64,000 bases of DNA, taken from positions 1 through 64,000 of the forward strand of contig CATZRJ010000002.1 in the NCBI GenBank assembly GCA_958423535.1. Reading direction: 5' to 3'. Position numbers and translations under genes: made by a program. This document shows, piece by piece, positions 55,213 to 64,000 of this stretch (positions are counted from its first letter, which is position 1; each line of letters opens with the position of its first letter). This DNA comes from an uncultured Collinsella sp. (GTDB lineage Bacteria > Actinomycetota > Coriobacteriia > Coriobacteriales > Coriobacteriaceae). The notes beneath the pieces are model-generated. The model saw only the letters and a program-made list of their open reading frames with translations, was not told the DNA's origin and did not search any database.

Positions 55213-55554
55213 TTACTCCTCGGCGCCCTCAGCGGCCTCAGCGGCAGCCTTAGCGGCCTCGGCCTCTTTGGCGAGCTGCTTCTTGGACTTCTTGACGACG
55301 GTCTCGGTCTTCTCGCCCTCGTTGGCGGCCTTGACCAGAGCAGCGACGGCGTCGGTGAGCTGAGCGCCCTTGGACTGCCAGTCAGCGATCTTCTCGAGAT
55401 CGAGGTTGATGGTCTTGGGGGCGGTCATCGGGTTGTAGCGGCCAACCTCCTCGATGATACGACCGTCACGCGGGGCGCGGGAATCGGCGACGACGACACG
55501 GTAGTACGGACGCTTCTTAGCGCCGTGACGAGCAAGGCGAATCTTGACTGCCAA
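55213..55554 (-). CDS. rpsP: 30S ribosomal protein S16 (bS16)
   Basis: bS16 stabilises the small-subunit body. [31 protein letters not shown] is the unmistakable N-terminus (read in parts: [26 protein letters not shown]). The start is a TTG at 55554 with GGAGGAG upstream. The 113-residue protein has a Lys/Ala/Glu-rich C-terminal tail of about 30 residues beyond the core. It heads rpsP-khpA-rimM-trmD-lepB. Confidence 0.96.
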   Translation of the reverse strand: MAVKIRLARHGAKKRPYYRVVVADSRAPRDGRIIEEVGRYNPMTAPKTINLDLEKIADWQSKGAQLTDAVAALVKAANEGEKTETVVKKSKKQLAKEAEAAKAAAEAAEGAEE

Positions 55555-55610
55555 AGGAAACTCCTCCAACCAAGCAGCTTTAGGCTGCAACTACAAACAA
55601 ACAGTTGAAC

Positions 55611-55639
55611 ATAATACGCCATCGACGCGGGCAGGTGAA
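55611..55639 (-). promoter_or_regulatory. Promoter of the rpsP operon
   Basis: TTCACC (55634-55639) and TATTAT (55611-55616) with a 17-bp spacer lie 57 bases upstream of rpsP. Confidence 0.65.
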
Positions 55640-55743
55640 GTCCGTGAGACCAACTTCTTCGGTGTAGTCGAAGGCAAATCCATATCTTAGACAAGAATTC
55701 GCGATTTGCAAGCACATCCACGCACCCCACATGAGCTGCGCGG

Positions 55744-55749
55744 TATACT
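55744..55749 (+). promoter_or_regulatory. -10 element of dinB, leaderless position
   Basis: TATACT ends 6 bases before the dinB ATG on the plus strand. Transcription would begin at the start codon. No Shine-Dalgarno and no recognisable LexA box are visible. Confidence 0.5.
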
Positions 55750-55755
55750 CATGCC

Positions 55756-57009
55756 ATGAAAATACGCGAACACACATACGGTTATGAGGATGCTGCGGGC
55801 GTCACGCCGCCGCCCTGGACGGGACCGGCGGTGGGCCTCATGGATCTCGATGCGTTTTTTGCGAGCGTGGAGATGCTCGACCATCCCGAGTGGCGCGGCA
55901 AGCCGCTCATCGTGGGTGGCGATGCCGATTCCCGCGGCGTCGTGTCCACCTGCTCCTACGAGGCGCGCCGCTTTGGCGTGCATTCCGCCATGCCCTCGGC
56001 CGAGGCACGGCGCCTCTGTCCGCAGGCCATTTGGACGCATGGGCATTTCAGTCGCTACCACGAGGTCAGCGCACAGGTCATGGCGATTCTCGCCGACGAG
56101 ACCCCGCGCGTTGAGCGCGTATCAATTGACGAGGCCTTTATCGATATCACACCGGGCCGCTTTGCGCCCGAAGATCCGCTGCTGGTTGCGCGGCGGATAA
56201 GCGACCGCGTGGCAGCGCTGGGAGTGACCTGCTCCATTGGCGTAGGCTGCAACAAGACGGTCGCAAAGATCGCAAGCGAGAGGGACAAACCGTTTGGGCT
56301 GACCATCGTGCGCCCTGGAACCGAGCAGCGCTTTTTGGCCGCGCTGCCGGTATCTGCCATGAGTGGCATCGGGCGCTCGGCCGAGGAGCGACTGCGCCGC
56401 ATGCGCATCTATACACTCGGCGAGCTGTCACGCGCGCCCGAATCAACCCTAGCCTCTATTTTTGGCATCAACGGCGAACGCATGCGCCAACGTGCGCTGG
56501 GGCTCGAAATCTCCGAAGTCACGAGTCTCGATGAAGAGCGCGAGGTCAAGTCGGTCAGCAATGAACGCACCTTTGCGAACGATTTAACTGAGCGTGGGGA
56601 CATCGAAGCGGCGATTGCGCTGTTGGGAGAGTCGGTGGGACGCCGCCTGCGCCGTCAGGGACTAACGGGCGCCACGGTGACGCTCAAACTCAAGTATTCG
56701 TATGGAAGCGGTCGCTCGGCACAGCGCCGGCTGCCTCATCCGACCGACGATGAGAACATCTTTGTGGCAGTGGCGCTCGAACTGCTCGACAACATCTGGC
56801 AGGAAGGCATGCATGTGCGCCTGGCGGGCATCGGCATGAGCGACTTTGACCATCAGGGCGGCATCCAGACCGACCTGTTCTGCGAAGTCGACGACCGCGG
56901 AGCCCAATCCAGCGACCGTCGCGACCTCTCAGTCGCCATCGACGCCGTCCGAGACAAGTTCGGCGACACCGCCCTGTCCTTCGGCCGCCAATCCCGCTTC
57001 AACGATTAG
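55756..57009 (+). CDS. dinB: DNA polymerase IV (Y family)
   Basis: DinB performs error-prone translesion synthesis. Catalytic acidic residues are in LMDLDAFFASVEMLDHP and VSIDEAFIDIT. CSIGVGCNKTVAKIASERDKP and the helix-hairpin-helix GIGRSAEERLRRM follow, then the little-finger domain. It is 417 residues with about 30 residues before the catalytic core. A clamp-binding motif near the end (IQTDLFCE, resembling QxxLF) is visible. It is a lone plus-strand gene between two minus-strand operons. Confidence 0.95.
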   Translation: MKIREHTYGYEDAAGVTPPPWTGPAVGLMDLDAFFASVEMLDHPEWRGKPLIVGGDADSRGVVSTCSYEARRFGVHSAMPSAEARRLCPQAIWTHGHFSRYHEVSAQVMAILADETPRVERVSIDEAFIDITPGRFAPEDPLLVARRISDRVAALGVTCSIGVGCNKTVAKIASERDKPFGLTIVRPGTEQRFLAALPVSAMSGIGRSAEERLRRMRIYTLGELSRAPESTLASIFGINGERMRQRALGLEISEVTSLDEEREVKSVSNERTFANDLTERGDIEAAIALLGESVGRRLRRQGLTGATVTLKLKYSYGSGRSAQRRLPHPTDDENIFVAVALELLDNIWQEGMHVRLAGIGMSDFDHQGGIQTDLFCEVDDRGAQSSDRRDLSVAIDAVRDKFGDTALSFGRQSRFND

Positions 57010-57019
57010 TCCCTATGGC

Positions 57020-57062
57020 AAAAAGAAAGCCGGGCAGCTGCGAATGGCGCAACTGACCGGCG
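57020..57062 (-). terminator. Terminator after rsfS
   Basis: GCCGG...CCGGC with inner CAG/CTG and TGCG/CGCA pairs forms an imperfect hairpin. It is followed on the minus strand by TTTCTTTTTG. It lies just past the convergent dinB stop. Confidence 0.65.
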
Positions 57063-57104
57063 AACGGTAAAGGGTAGCTAAAAAGCCCCGTCCCAAATGA
57101 ACTA

Positions 57105-57560
57105 CTAAAGGAGGTCGAGGGGAAGCTGGGGAGCGTCACCCCAGAGCTTCTCGAGACGGTAGAACTCGCGGGCCTCGGGGGTAAAGACGTGGACGACAAC
57201 CGAGCCGTAGTCCATGAGCATCCAGGTCTTCTGCTCACGGCCCTCGATGGAGAACGGATGCTCGCCGCAAGCCTCGGCAACCTTCTCCTCAATTTCGTCG
57301 ACGATCGAATCAACCTGGCGGTTGTTGGTGCCGGTAGCAATGACAAAGTAGTCGCAAACATCGGAAAGCTCAGTCAGGTCGAGCACCTGAACGTCCTCGC
57401 CTTTCTTGTCGTAGGCGGCCTGCGCGGCAGCGCGAGCGACATCCTCGGCGGCGACACCGCTCGCGGACAGCGAGGCGGCAGTGCGGTCGGACGTGGCAAC
57501 GAAACTCTTGTGCTCCACACCTTCAAGAATCTGCTCGTCGGTCATGGTCTCGTCGGCCAT
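57105..57560 (-). CDS. rsfS: Ribosomal silencing factor RsfS
   Basis: RsfS binds L14 and blocks subunit joining when nutrients are short. The DUF143 core VLDLTELSDVCDYFVIATGTNNRQV (parts DLTELSDVCDYF, ATGTNNRQV) and the WMLMDYGSVVVHVF segment are diagnostic. About 45 extra residues precede the core, giving 151 residues. It is last in obgE-nadD-yqeK-rsfS, the usual order. Confidence 0.95.
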   Translation of the reverse strand: MADETMTDEQILEGVEHKSFVATSDRTAASLSASGVAAEDVARAAAQAAYDKKGEDVQVLDLTELSDVCDYFVIATGTNNRQVDSIVDEIEEKVAEACGEHPFSIEGREQKTWMLMDYGSVVVHVFTPEAREFYRLEKLWGDAPQLPLDLL

Positions 57561-57587
57561 GGAATACCTCTTTCTAGACAGCCCGAG

Positions 57588-58199
57588 CTAGCGCAGCTGG
57601 GCGTAATGGTTGTAAATCGTAATAGCCGTGGGATAAAGATAACGCCCGGTCTGGATCACATAGACCAGACCCTGAGCAAAACAGGAGAAGAACAACTCGT
57701 CGAGCGAGGACTTCCCCACCATCTTGCGCAGCGCATGGGCATAATCGCCATGGCGGTTGGGTTCGATGGCATCGGCCACAAAGACCACCATATCGAGCGG
57801 CGTCATGTCGCAAGCGCCCACGGTGTGACGGTCGACAGCCTGAAAGACCGCCGGCGACAGCTCAGGAAAAAGCTGCGGAAGCTCATAGGCGGCAACCGGG
57901 CCATGCAAAAGCGGCGTCGCGGCAGACGGAGAGCCGGCAATCTTAATGCCATAATGCAGAGCGCGCGTGACCAGCTCGTCGTCGGAGAGCACCTTGTCCC
58001 AGTCATGGAGCAGGCCGGCGGCAGCGGCATCAAAGCGGTCGACACCGTATACCTCGGCTAGGTGCAGCGCAGTCTCGGCAACCCCGAGCGAATGCACGTA
58101 GCGCTTACGTTTATCCTTCATGCGCACATCGAGCAACTCGTGGATACGCATCAAGAGCGCGCGCTCGTCGCCCTCAAACTGATCTTCTACCGACAACAT
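57588..58199 (-). CDS. yqeK: YqeK-type HD-domain nucleotidase
   Basis: YqeK proteins hydrolyse diadenosine tetraphosphate symmetrically. The HD-domain metal ligands appear as YVHSLGVAETA, AGLLHDWDK and the downstream HTVGACDMTPLD. It is 203 residues. Its position between nadD and rsfS is standard. In relatives nadD and yqeK are sometimes fused; here they are separate. Confidence 0.91.
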   Translation of the reverse strand: MLSVEDQFEGDERALLMRIHELLDVRMKDKRKRYVHSLGVAETALHLAEVYGVDRFDAAAAGLLHDWDKVLSDDELVTRALHYGIKIAGSPSAATPLLHGPVAAYELPQLFPELSPAVFQAVDRHTVGACDMTPLDMVVFVADAIEPNRHGDYAHALRKMVGKSSLDELFFSCFAQGLVYVIQTGRYLYPTAITIYNHYAQLR

Positions 58200-58208
58200 A
58201 GACCCCCA

Positions 58209-58886
58209 TCATTCAAAATCGTCTTGCCCAAGATCGGCATACAGGCCGCGTTTACGGATATAGCCGAGCACGGACTCGCTCGTTAGATAGCGCACGCTCA
58301 TGCCGCGGGCAACCCGCTTGCGAATGTTGGTCGAGCTAATCGCCAGCGCCGGAATCTGGATATAGCGCACGTCGAACGGCAGTCCCGATTCCTTAATCCG
58401 CGCCCGGGCCGTATCGATGTCAAAGCCGGGACGCGTCGCAGCAATAAAGGTTGCCAGTTCGGCAATCTCATCGGCATTGTGCCAGGTCACAATATCGATA
58501 ATCGCATCGGCACCCGTAATAAAGTAGAGCTTTACCTGAGGCGGGTAAAAGTCGCGAAGGGCATGAAGCGTATCGGCCGTATAGGTCACGCCAGGACGGT
58601 CGATCTCGAAACGGCTCGCCAAAAAAGCCGGATTCGCAGCGGTGGCGAGGACCGTCATGGCATAACGGTCCTCGGCAGGCGTCACCGGTTTGTCGAGCTT
58701 AAAGGCGGGAGAGCCGGCCGGCATAAAGAGCACGGCGTCCAAGTCGAGCGACTCGCGCGCCTGCTCGGCGGTAACCAAGTGCCCGTAATGAATCGGGTCA
58801 AAAGTACCACCCATAATGCCGAGCCTAAACTCCTGCCCGTCTTCTAGAGGAAGCTCGGGCAGACCGATTCCACCGCGCAGCGACAT
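58209..58886 (-). CDS. nadD: Nicotinate-nucleotide adenylyltransferase
   Basis: NadD makes deamido-NAD from nicotinate mononucleotide and ATP. The nucleotidyltransferase motif GIMGGTFDPIHYGHL is near residue 25 and ISSTNIRKRVARG near the end. The 225-residue product has about 22 residues before the core, consistent in part with a start at the ATG at 58886. It lies 3 bases after the obgE stop. Confidence 0.95.
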   Translation of the reverse strand: MSLRGGIGLPELPLEDGQEFRLGIMGGTFDPIHYGHLVTAEQARESLDLDAVLFMPAGSPAFKLDKPVTPAEDRYAMTVLATAANPAFLASRFEIDRPGVTYTADTLHALRDFYPPQVKLYFITGADAIIDIVTWHNADEIAELATFIAATRPGFDIDTARARIKESGLPFDVRYIQIPALAISSTNIRKRVARGMSVRYLTSESVLGYIRKRGLYADLGQDDFE

Positions 58887-58889
58887 GGC

Positions 58890-60368
<1,479 letters not shown>

Positions 60369-60372
60369 CTAC

Positions 60373-60416
60373 AAAAAAGAGGGAGACCCTTGAATCCTAA
60401 AACTCAAGTGCCTCCC
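60373..60416 (-). terminator. Terminator between rpmA and obgE
   Basis: GGGAG..CTTGA and TCAAG..CTCCC form a hairpin followed by TCTTTTTT on the minus strand. It lies only 17 bases before the obgE TTG. Confidence 0.8.
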
Positions 60417-60441
60417 ACATATGTGCTCTATGAAGGGTGAA

Positions 60442-60699
60442 TTACGCGTTCGCGAGCGGGCGTACGCTGACCCTGTGCTTGATACCCTTGTGGAACTCAA
60501 CGGTACCGTCGACCAGCGCGAACAGCGTGTCGTCCTTGCCACGGCCAACGTTCTCACCCGGGTGGATGTGCGTGCCGTGCTGACGGACGAGAATCGTGCC
60601 CGTGGTTACCGTCTGGCCGGCATAGCGCTTCGTGCCAAGGCGCTGACCGCGGGAGTCACGGCCATTACGGGAGGAACCGAGTCCTTTTTTGTGTGCCAT
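60442..60699 (-). CDS. rpmA: 50S ribosomal protein L27 (bL27)
   Basis: bL27 reaches toward the peptidyl-transferase centre with its N-terminus. The protein begins [16 protein letters not shown], so it lacks the cleavable N-terminal extension found in many Firmicutes. [23 protein letters not shown] is diagnostic. It is 85 residues. It lies between rplU and obgE as usual. Confidence 0.97.
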   Translation of the reverse strand: MAHKKGLGSSRNGRDSRGQRLGTKRYAGQTVTTGTILVRQHGTHIHPGENVGRGKDDTLFALVDGTVEFHKGIKHRVSVRPLANA

Positions 60700-60732
60700 T
60701 GTGTATACCTACTCTTTCGTTACGAGTGTAAT

Positions 60733-61107
60733 CTACTCGGCGACGGGAGCCTCGGCAACAGCCTCAGCCTCTGCCTTGACAGCCTTCTTGGCGCGGGAGG
60801 TAGCCTGAACCTTCACGATCTTCAGCTTGGTGAGCTGCTGACGGTGACCCTTCAGACGACGATAGCGCTTGCGCTTGTGGAACTTGAAGACCAGCTGCTT
60901 CTCGCCCTTGAACTGCTCAACGATCTGAGCGGTAACCTTGGCCTTGGCCAGCTTGTCGGGATCGGTGACGATCTTCTTACCATCGTTGAGGAAGATAACC
61001 GGCAGGGTGATCTTGTCGCCCTCATTGCCCTCGATCTTCTCGACGGTGATGACATCGTCGGTGGCGACCTTGTACTGCTTGCCGCCCGTGTTAACGATTG
61101 CGTACAT
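60733..61107 (-). CDS. rplU: 50S ribosomal protein L21 (bL21)
   Basis: bL21 is a 23S rRNA-binding protein. YAIVNTGGKQYKV opens it, and KFHKRKRYRRLKGHRQQLT is the conserved C-terminal core. The ATG at 61107 gives 124 residues, about 20 longer than usual, because of an Ala/Glu/Lys-rich tail. It heads the rplU-rpmA-obgE operon behind a strong promoter. Confidence 0.96.
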   Translation of the reverse strand: MYAIVNTGGKQYKVATDDVITVEKIEGNEGDKITLPVIFLNDGKKIVTDPDKLAKAKVTAQIVEQFKGEKQLVFKFHKRKRYRRLKGHRQQLTKLKIVKVQATSRAKKAVKAEAEAVAEAPVAE

Positions 61108-61149
61108 GTTTACTTGCCCTTCATGCATCAGTTAGTGCAACAGCCGAAT

Positions 61150-61178
61150 ATAGTAGCAGGCGATAATACCCCCGTCAA
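61150..61178 (-). promoter_or_regulatory. Promoter of rplU-rpmA-obgE
   Basis: TTGACG (61173-61178) and TACTAT (61150-61155) are spaced exactly 17 bp, with TGC directly before the -10. It is the strongest promoter match in the window. Confidence 0.85.
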
Positions 61179-61987
61179 CGAGTATGTGGAGCAAATCCAC
61201 AAGTTCGCACAGGTATGGGGCTGACGAGTCGGCCCTCGTCGTCCTCGCATGCTTGATTCTGACGCTCGACATCGTAGGAGCAGATGGTCACGAGGTCTTG
61301 CATACCGGTGGAAACAATAGGTGCATCGACGCCCGGGGTCAAGCCCTGCAACAAAACATCAGCGGCAGAAAGCAAAATTTCCGGACGCATGGACCCCTCG
61401 TTGTCGGCATGGGTGTCGAGCATGAGCACCAAATGGTCCGGGCGCTCCCCTGCCTTAAGCTCATAGCCCACCAGAGTGTGGTCAAGGTCTAGACGCTTGC
61501 TCTTCTTACCGCGTGCGTAGTCGATGCCATGGCCCGCGCGCAACGTGTCGATCGCAGCGCGCACCTCATCGGCGCTCACGGGTGCTTCGGCGTCCAAGTG
61601 TAGGTCGATACGGTACGACAGACGCGTGAGTTGCGCCGTCAGCGCCGGCGTGCGCACGTCGATGTAGGCGGCCTCGATGGGGGCCAGATCGGCCGGAGAG
61701 GCAGCAGCCAGGCGCCCAAACGCCTCGTCGAGTGCAACGAACTCGGTCATAAACAGGTCATACCACTCGCAGGTCGACGACGTTCCCACCGGCAGCGCCG
61801 ACGAAAAGCCCACGCGCATGTGCGGAGAGAAGCCCTGCGTCACAGCATAGGGCAGACCCGCACGACGCACGATGCGCTCAATGGTATGAATCACTTCGAG
61901 ATGGCCCAGGTACTTAAGACGGTCGCGCTTGCCATAGCGAACGCGAAGCCTAAAGAGCGTGGGGTTGTCGGTCAGGCGCTCACTCAT
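61175..61987 (-). CDS. TIGR03936-type radical-SAM-associated protein (DUF2344)
   Basis: The 270-residue protein belongs to the DUF2344 family, always found next to or fused with a B12-binding-type radical SAM enzyme. It opens RLRVRYGKRDRLKYLGHLEVI, and contains AVTQGFSPHMRVGFSSALPVGTSS (parts GFSPHMRVGFSSALP). The function is not established; a role in RNA modification has been guessed from context. Its ATG overlaps the stop of the upstream radical SAM gene by 4 bases, so the two are made together. The gene's end overlaps the rplU -35. Confidence 0.85.
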   Translation of the reverse strand: MSERLTDNPTLFRLRVRYGKRDRLKYLGHLEVIHTIERIVRRAGLPYAVTQGFSPHMRVGFSSALPVGTSSTCEWYDLFMTEFVALDEAFGRLAAASPADLAPIEAAYIDVRTPALTAQLTRLSYRIDLHLDAEAPVSADEVRAAIDTLRAGHGIDYARGKKSKRLDLDHTLVGYELKAGERPDHLVLMLDTHADNEGSMRPEILLSAADVLLQGLTPGVDAPIVSTGMQDLVTICSYDVERQNQACEDDEGRLVSPIPVRTCGFAPHTR

Positions 61988-63861
61988 GCGCGATCACCCA
62001 CCAATACGTTCTTGACGTGGAGCGTGGGGCAGATTCCGCAGCCGGTGCACGACGTACGGGTACAGTCGGGGGTCGTGACACCCTCCAGCGAGCGGCGGTA
62101 TTCGCGCTCGAGGAAGCCGCGCGAGCAGCCGGGACTCACGTGCTCCCAGGGCAGGCGCCAGTCCAGTTCGTAGGGCAGGTGCACGAGCTCGTTGAGATCG
62201 ATACCGTTTTTGGCCGCAGCCGACTTCCAGTTGTCGAGCGAAAAATGCTCCACCCAGGCGTCAAAACGCGAGCCCGCACGCCAGGCGTCGATAATGACCG
62301 GCGTCATGTCGCGACCGGCGCGGGACAGCGCGGCCTCGACGAGCGAGGTCTCGGCATCATGGTAGTGAACGCGGACCGCACGGTTACGAACGCTCGTAAT
62401 GAGCAGCTTCTGACGGCGCTTGACGTCGTCGTAATCGAGCTGCGGGCACCATTGGAACGGCGTGGCGGCCTTGGGGATAAACACCGACACCGAGATGGAC
62501 ACCGAGATGGAGCCGCGACGCGCCTTGGGAACCACGGAGCGGCCGAGCTCGAGCACGTGGTCGGCCAGGTTGGCGATAGCCACGATATCCTCGTCGCGCT
62601 CGCCGGGAAGGCCCATCATGAAGTAGAGCTTCATGCGATTCCAGCCCGCCTCGAAGGCCGCCTTGGCCGCACGGTCCAAGTCCTCCTCGGTCACGTTCTT
62701 GTTGATGATGTCGCGCATGCGCTGACTGCCGGCCTCGGGGGCAAACGTCAGGCCGCCCTTCTTTTCGCCGGCGACCGACTCGGCCATATCCACGCCAAAC
62801 GAATCCAGGCGCTGCGAGGGAATGGACACGCGAATGCCCGTATCTTCCAGACGGCGGTTAAGGCGACCGAGCACATCGCGGATGCAGGAGTGGTCGGTGG
62901 TCGAAAGCGAGGTGAGCGACACCTCGTCATAGCCGGTCTTTTCCAGGCCCTGGATCACCGATGACACGATCTGGTCGGCCGAGCGCTCGCGTACCGGACG
63001 ATACGTCATGCCTGCCTGGCAAAAACGGCAGCCGCGGGCGCAGCCACGCAGGATCTCGATAGACAGGCGATCATGGACGAGCTGCGCATACGGCACGCAC
63101 GACTGAGAAAGCGGATTGGTGGCACCAAAGTCCTCGACGACGCGCTTGTAGACTACCGGCGGGACGTCCTTGCCCTCGCGCGGCACGGTGTAGCCATGCG
63201 GCGAGCAGGGCTCGTCATAGCGCACCTCATACAGGGACGGCACATAGGTACCGGCGACCGTCGCGAGCTGCTCGACAATCTGAGCGCGCGAGACGCCCTC
63301 GTCGCGCAGACGGCGATGCAGCTGGCAGATCTCGAGCAGCGACTCCTCGCCCTCGCCAATGAGGATGGCATCGAAGAATGCCGCGTACGGCTCGGGGTTA
63401 TACACCGAGGGACCACCGGCGACGATGATGGGATCGTCCTCGGTACGGTCGGCAGCCAACAGCGGAATGCCGGCGAGATCGAGCGCTTCGAGGAAGTTCG
63501 TCACGGCCATCTCGTGCGGCACGTGCATGCCGACGATGTCGAACGAGGCCACGGGCGCTGCTCCCTCGAGCGACAGCAGCGGAATCCCCGCCTCGCGCAT
63601 GGCATCGCCCATATCGGGCCACGGCACGTAGCCGCGCTCGCAGGAAATGCCCTCGGCCTGATTAAGGATGTTGTAGAGAATGGCGATGCCCTGGTTGGGC
63701 AGACCGACCTCATACACGTCAGGATAGATCATGCAGCAGCGGTAATCGGCATCGGCCTTGGAGAGCGTGCCCCACTCATGGTCGATATAGCGACTCGGCT
63801 TTTCGACCTTGGCGAGCAAGGGCTCAATCAAATGAAAACAGTCTTGGTACACAGCGCGCAA
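61984..63861 (-). CDS. TIGR03960-type radical SAM protein
   Basis: The 625-residue protein has an N-terminal B12-binding-like domain (about residues 30-190) but no clear DxHxxG cobalamin motif that I can see. The radical SAM triad Cys274, Cys278 and Cys281 lies in RGCARGCRFCQAG. A C-terminal Cys-rich end (CTRTSCTGCGICP) probably binds a second iron-sulfur cluster. The reaction is unknown. The start is a TTG with AGGGG six bases upstream; a GTG three codons later is possible. It is paired with the DUF2344 gene. Confidence 0.87.
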   Translation of the reverse strand: MRAVYQDCFHLIEPLLAKVEKPSRYIDHEWGTLSKADADYRCCMIYPDVYEVGLPNQGIAILYNILNQAEGISCERGYVPWPDMGDAMREAGIPLLSLEGAAPVASFDIVGMHVPHEMAVTNFLEALDLAGIPLLAADRTEDDPIIVAGGPSVYNPEPYAAFFDAILIGEGEESLLEICQLHRRLRDEGVSRAQIVEQLATVAGTYVPSLYEVRYDEPCSPHGYTVPREGKDVPPVVYKRVVEDFGATNPLSQSCVPYAQLVHDRLSIEILRGCARGCRFCQAGMTYRPVRERSADQIVSSVIQGLEKTGYDEVSLTSLSTTDHSCIRDVLGRLNRRLEDTGIRVSIPSQRLDSFGVDMAESVAGEKKGGLTFAPEAGSQRMRDIINKNVTEEDLDRAAKAAFEAGWNRMKLYFMMGLPGERDEDIVAIANLADHVLELGRSVVPKARRGSISVSISVSVFIPKAATPFQWCPQLDYDDVKRRQKLLITSVRNRAVRVHYHDAETSLVEAALSRAGRDMTPVIIDAWRAGSRFDAWVEHFSLDNWKSAAAKNGIDLNELVHLPYELDWRLPWEHVSPGCSRGFLEREYRRSLEGVTTPDCTRTSCTGCGICPTLHVKNVLVGDRA

Positions 63862-63870
63862 AAGAAACCC

Positions 63871-64000
63871 CTAAGCAGCAAGATCGGATGCGTCCTCAAA
63901 GGGACCCATGGGACGAGTAGCACCGGCGACCGTGGTCACCAGGTCGCGGACGCGCGAGAACGTGGCGGCAGCCACCTCGTTGGCACGGGTGTAGTCGACA
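63871..64000 (-). CDS. C-terminal fragment of an unidentified gene (cut by the window)
   Basis: The minus-strand frame ending at the TAG at 63871-63873 is open to the window edge. It encodes about 42 residues ending GATRPMGPFEDASDLAA. The stop lies 9 bases before the radical SAM gene start, so it is probably cotranscribed. I do not recognise the family from this short tail. Confidence 0.55.
   Translation of the reverse strand, partial: VDYTRANEVAAATFSRVRDLVTTVAGATRPMGPFEDASDLAA

Noticed and set aside
55700..55800. LexA/SOS box at dinB
   Set aside because: CGAACACACATACG near 55764 has only one half-site of the Gram-positive SOS consensus.

Overview
This GC-rich window reads as a chromosomal core segment of a Coriobacteriia member (Actinomycetota), most likely Collinsella. 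The assignment is an inference. It rests on the actinobacterial-type integration host factor (mIHF) beside gmk-rpoZ, frequent GTG/TTG starts, a fermentative AdhE, a pyruvate phosphate dikinase with its regulatory kinase, and general protein character. I see no rRNA, tRNA, insertion sequence, prophage or CRISPR array. Nearly all genes lie on the minus strand. Only rpmB, adhE, an APH-fold kinase gene and dinB are on the plus strand.

Layout in coordinate order; minus-strand operons run from high to low coordinates. 20-11522: lepA, dusB, hemW, two dnaJ-type genes, mtaB, phoH, ybeY, dgkA, era, recO (translation quality control, tRNA modification, ribosome maturation). 11619-16070: rpsT, holA and the DNA-uptake pair comEA-comEC. 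16285-18695: mihF, gmk, rpoZ, thiI. 18936-24259: a complete pyrimidine operon pyrR-B-C-K-D-F behind a leader with an attenuator-like terminator. 24711-28714: rpmB, adhE and an orphan phosphotransferase on the plus strand. 28886-37226: pyrH, frr, uppS, cdsA, dxr, rseP, ispG, proS (lipid and cell-wall precursor supply plus protease and tRNA charging). 37344-38987: rpsB-tsf. 39204-45825: rplS, rnhB, then yraN, comM, dprA, trmFO, xerC. 46034-53004: glyQ-glyS-pdrP and ppdK. 53064-55554: rpsP, khpA, rimM, trmD, lepB. 55756-57009: dinB. 57105-63861: a radical-SAM pair, then rplU, rpmA, obgE, nadD, yqeK, rsfS. A gene fragment lies at the right edge.

The observations I consider most worth pursuing are these. 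(1) An identical 17-bp element containing two TTTGGT repeats one helical turn apart lies 75-80 bp upstream of the first genes of both competence-related operons (comEA-comEC and yraN-comM-dprA-trmFO-xerC), a candidate competence-regulator site. (2) A DnaJ-type protein has its C-terminal half replaced by membrane segments. (3) An RseP-family protease carries a large insertion with a helix-turn-helix-like segment. (4) The conserved XerC N-terminus lies upstream of any ATG/GTG/TTG start. (5) There is an attenuator in the pyr leader, and there are dyads at the ppdK, adhE and mihF promoters. Promoters here share an extended -10 of the form TGCTATCAT / TGCTATAGT, and lepA and dinB look leaderless.
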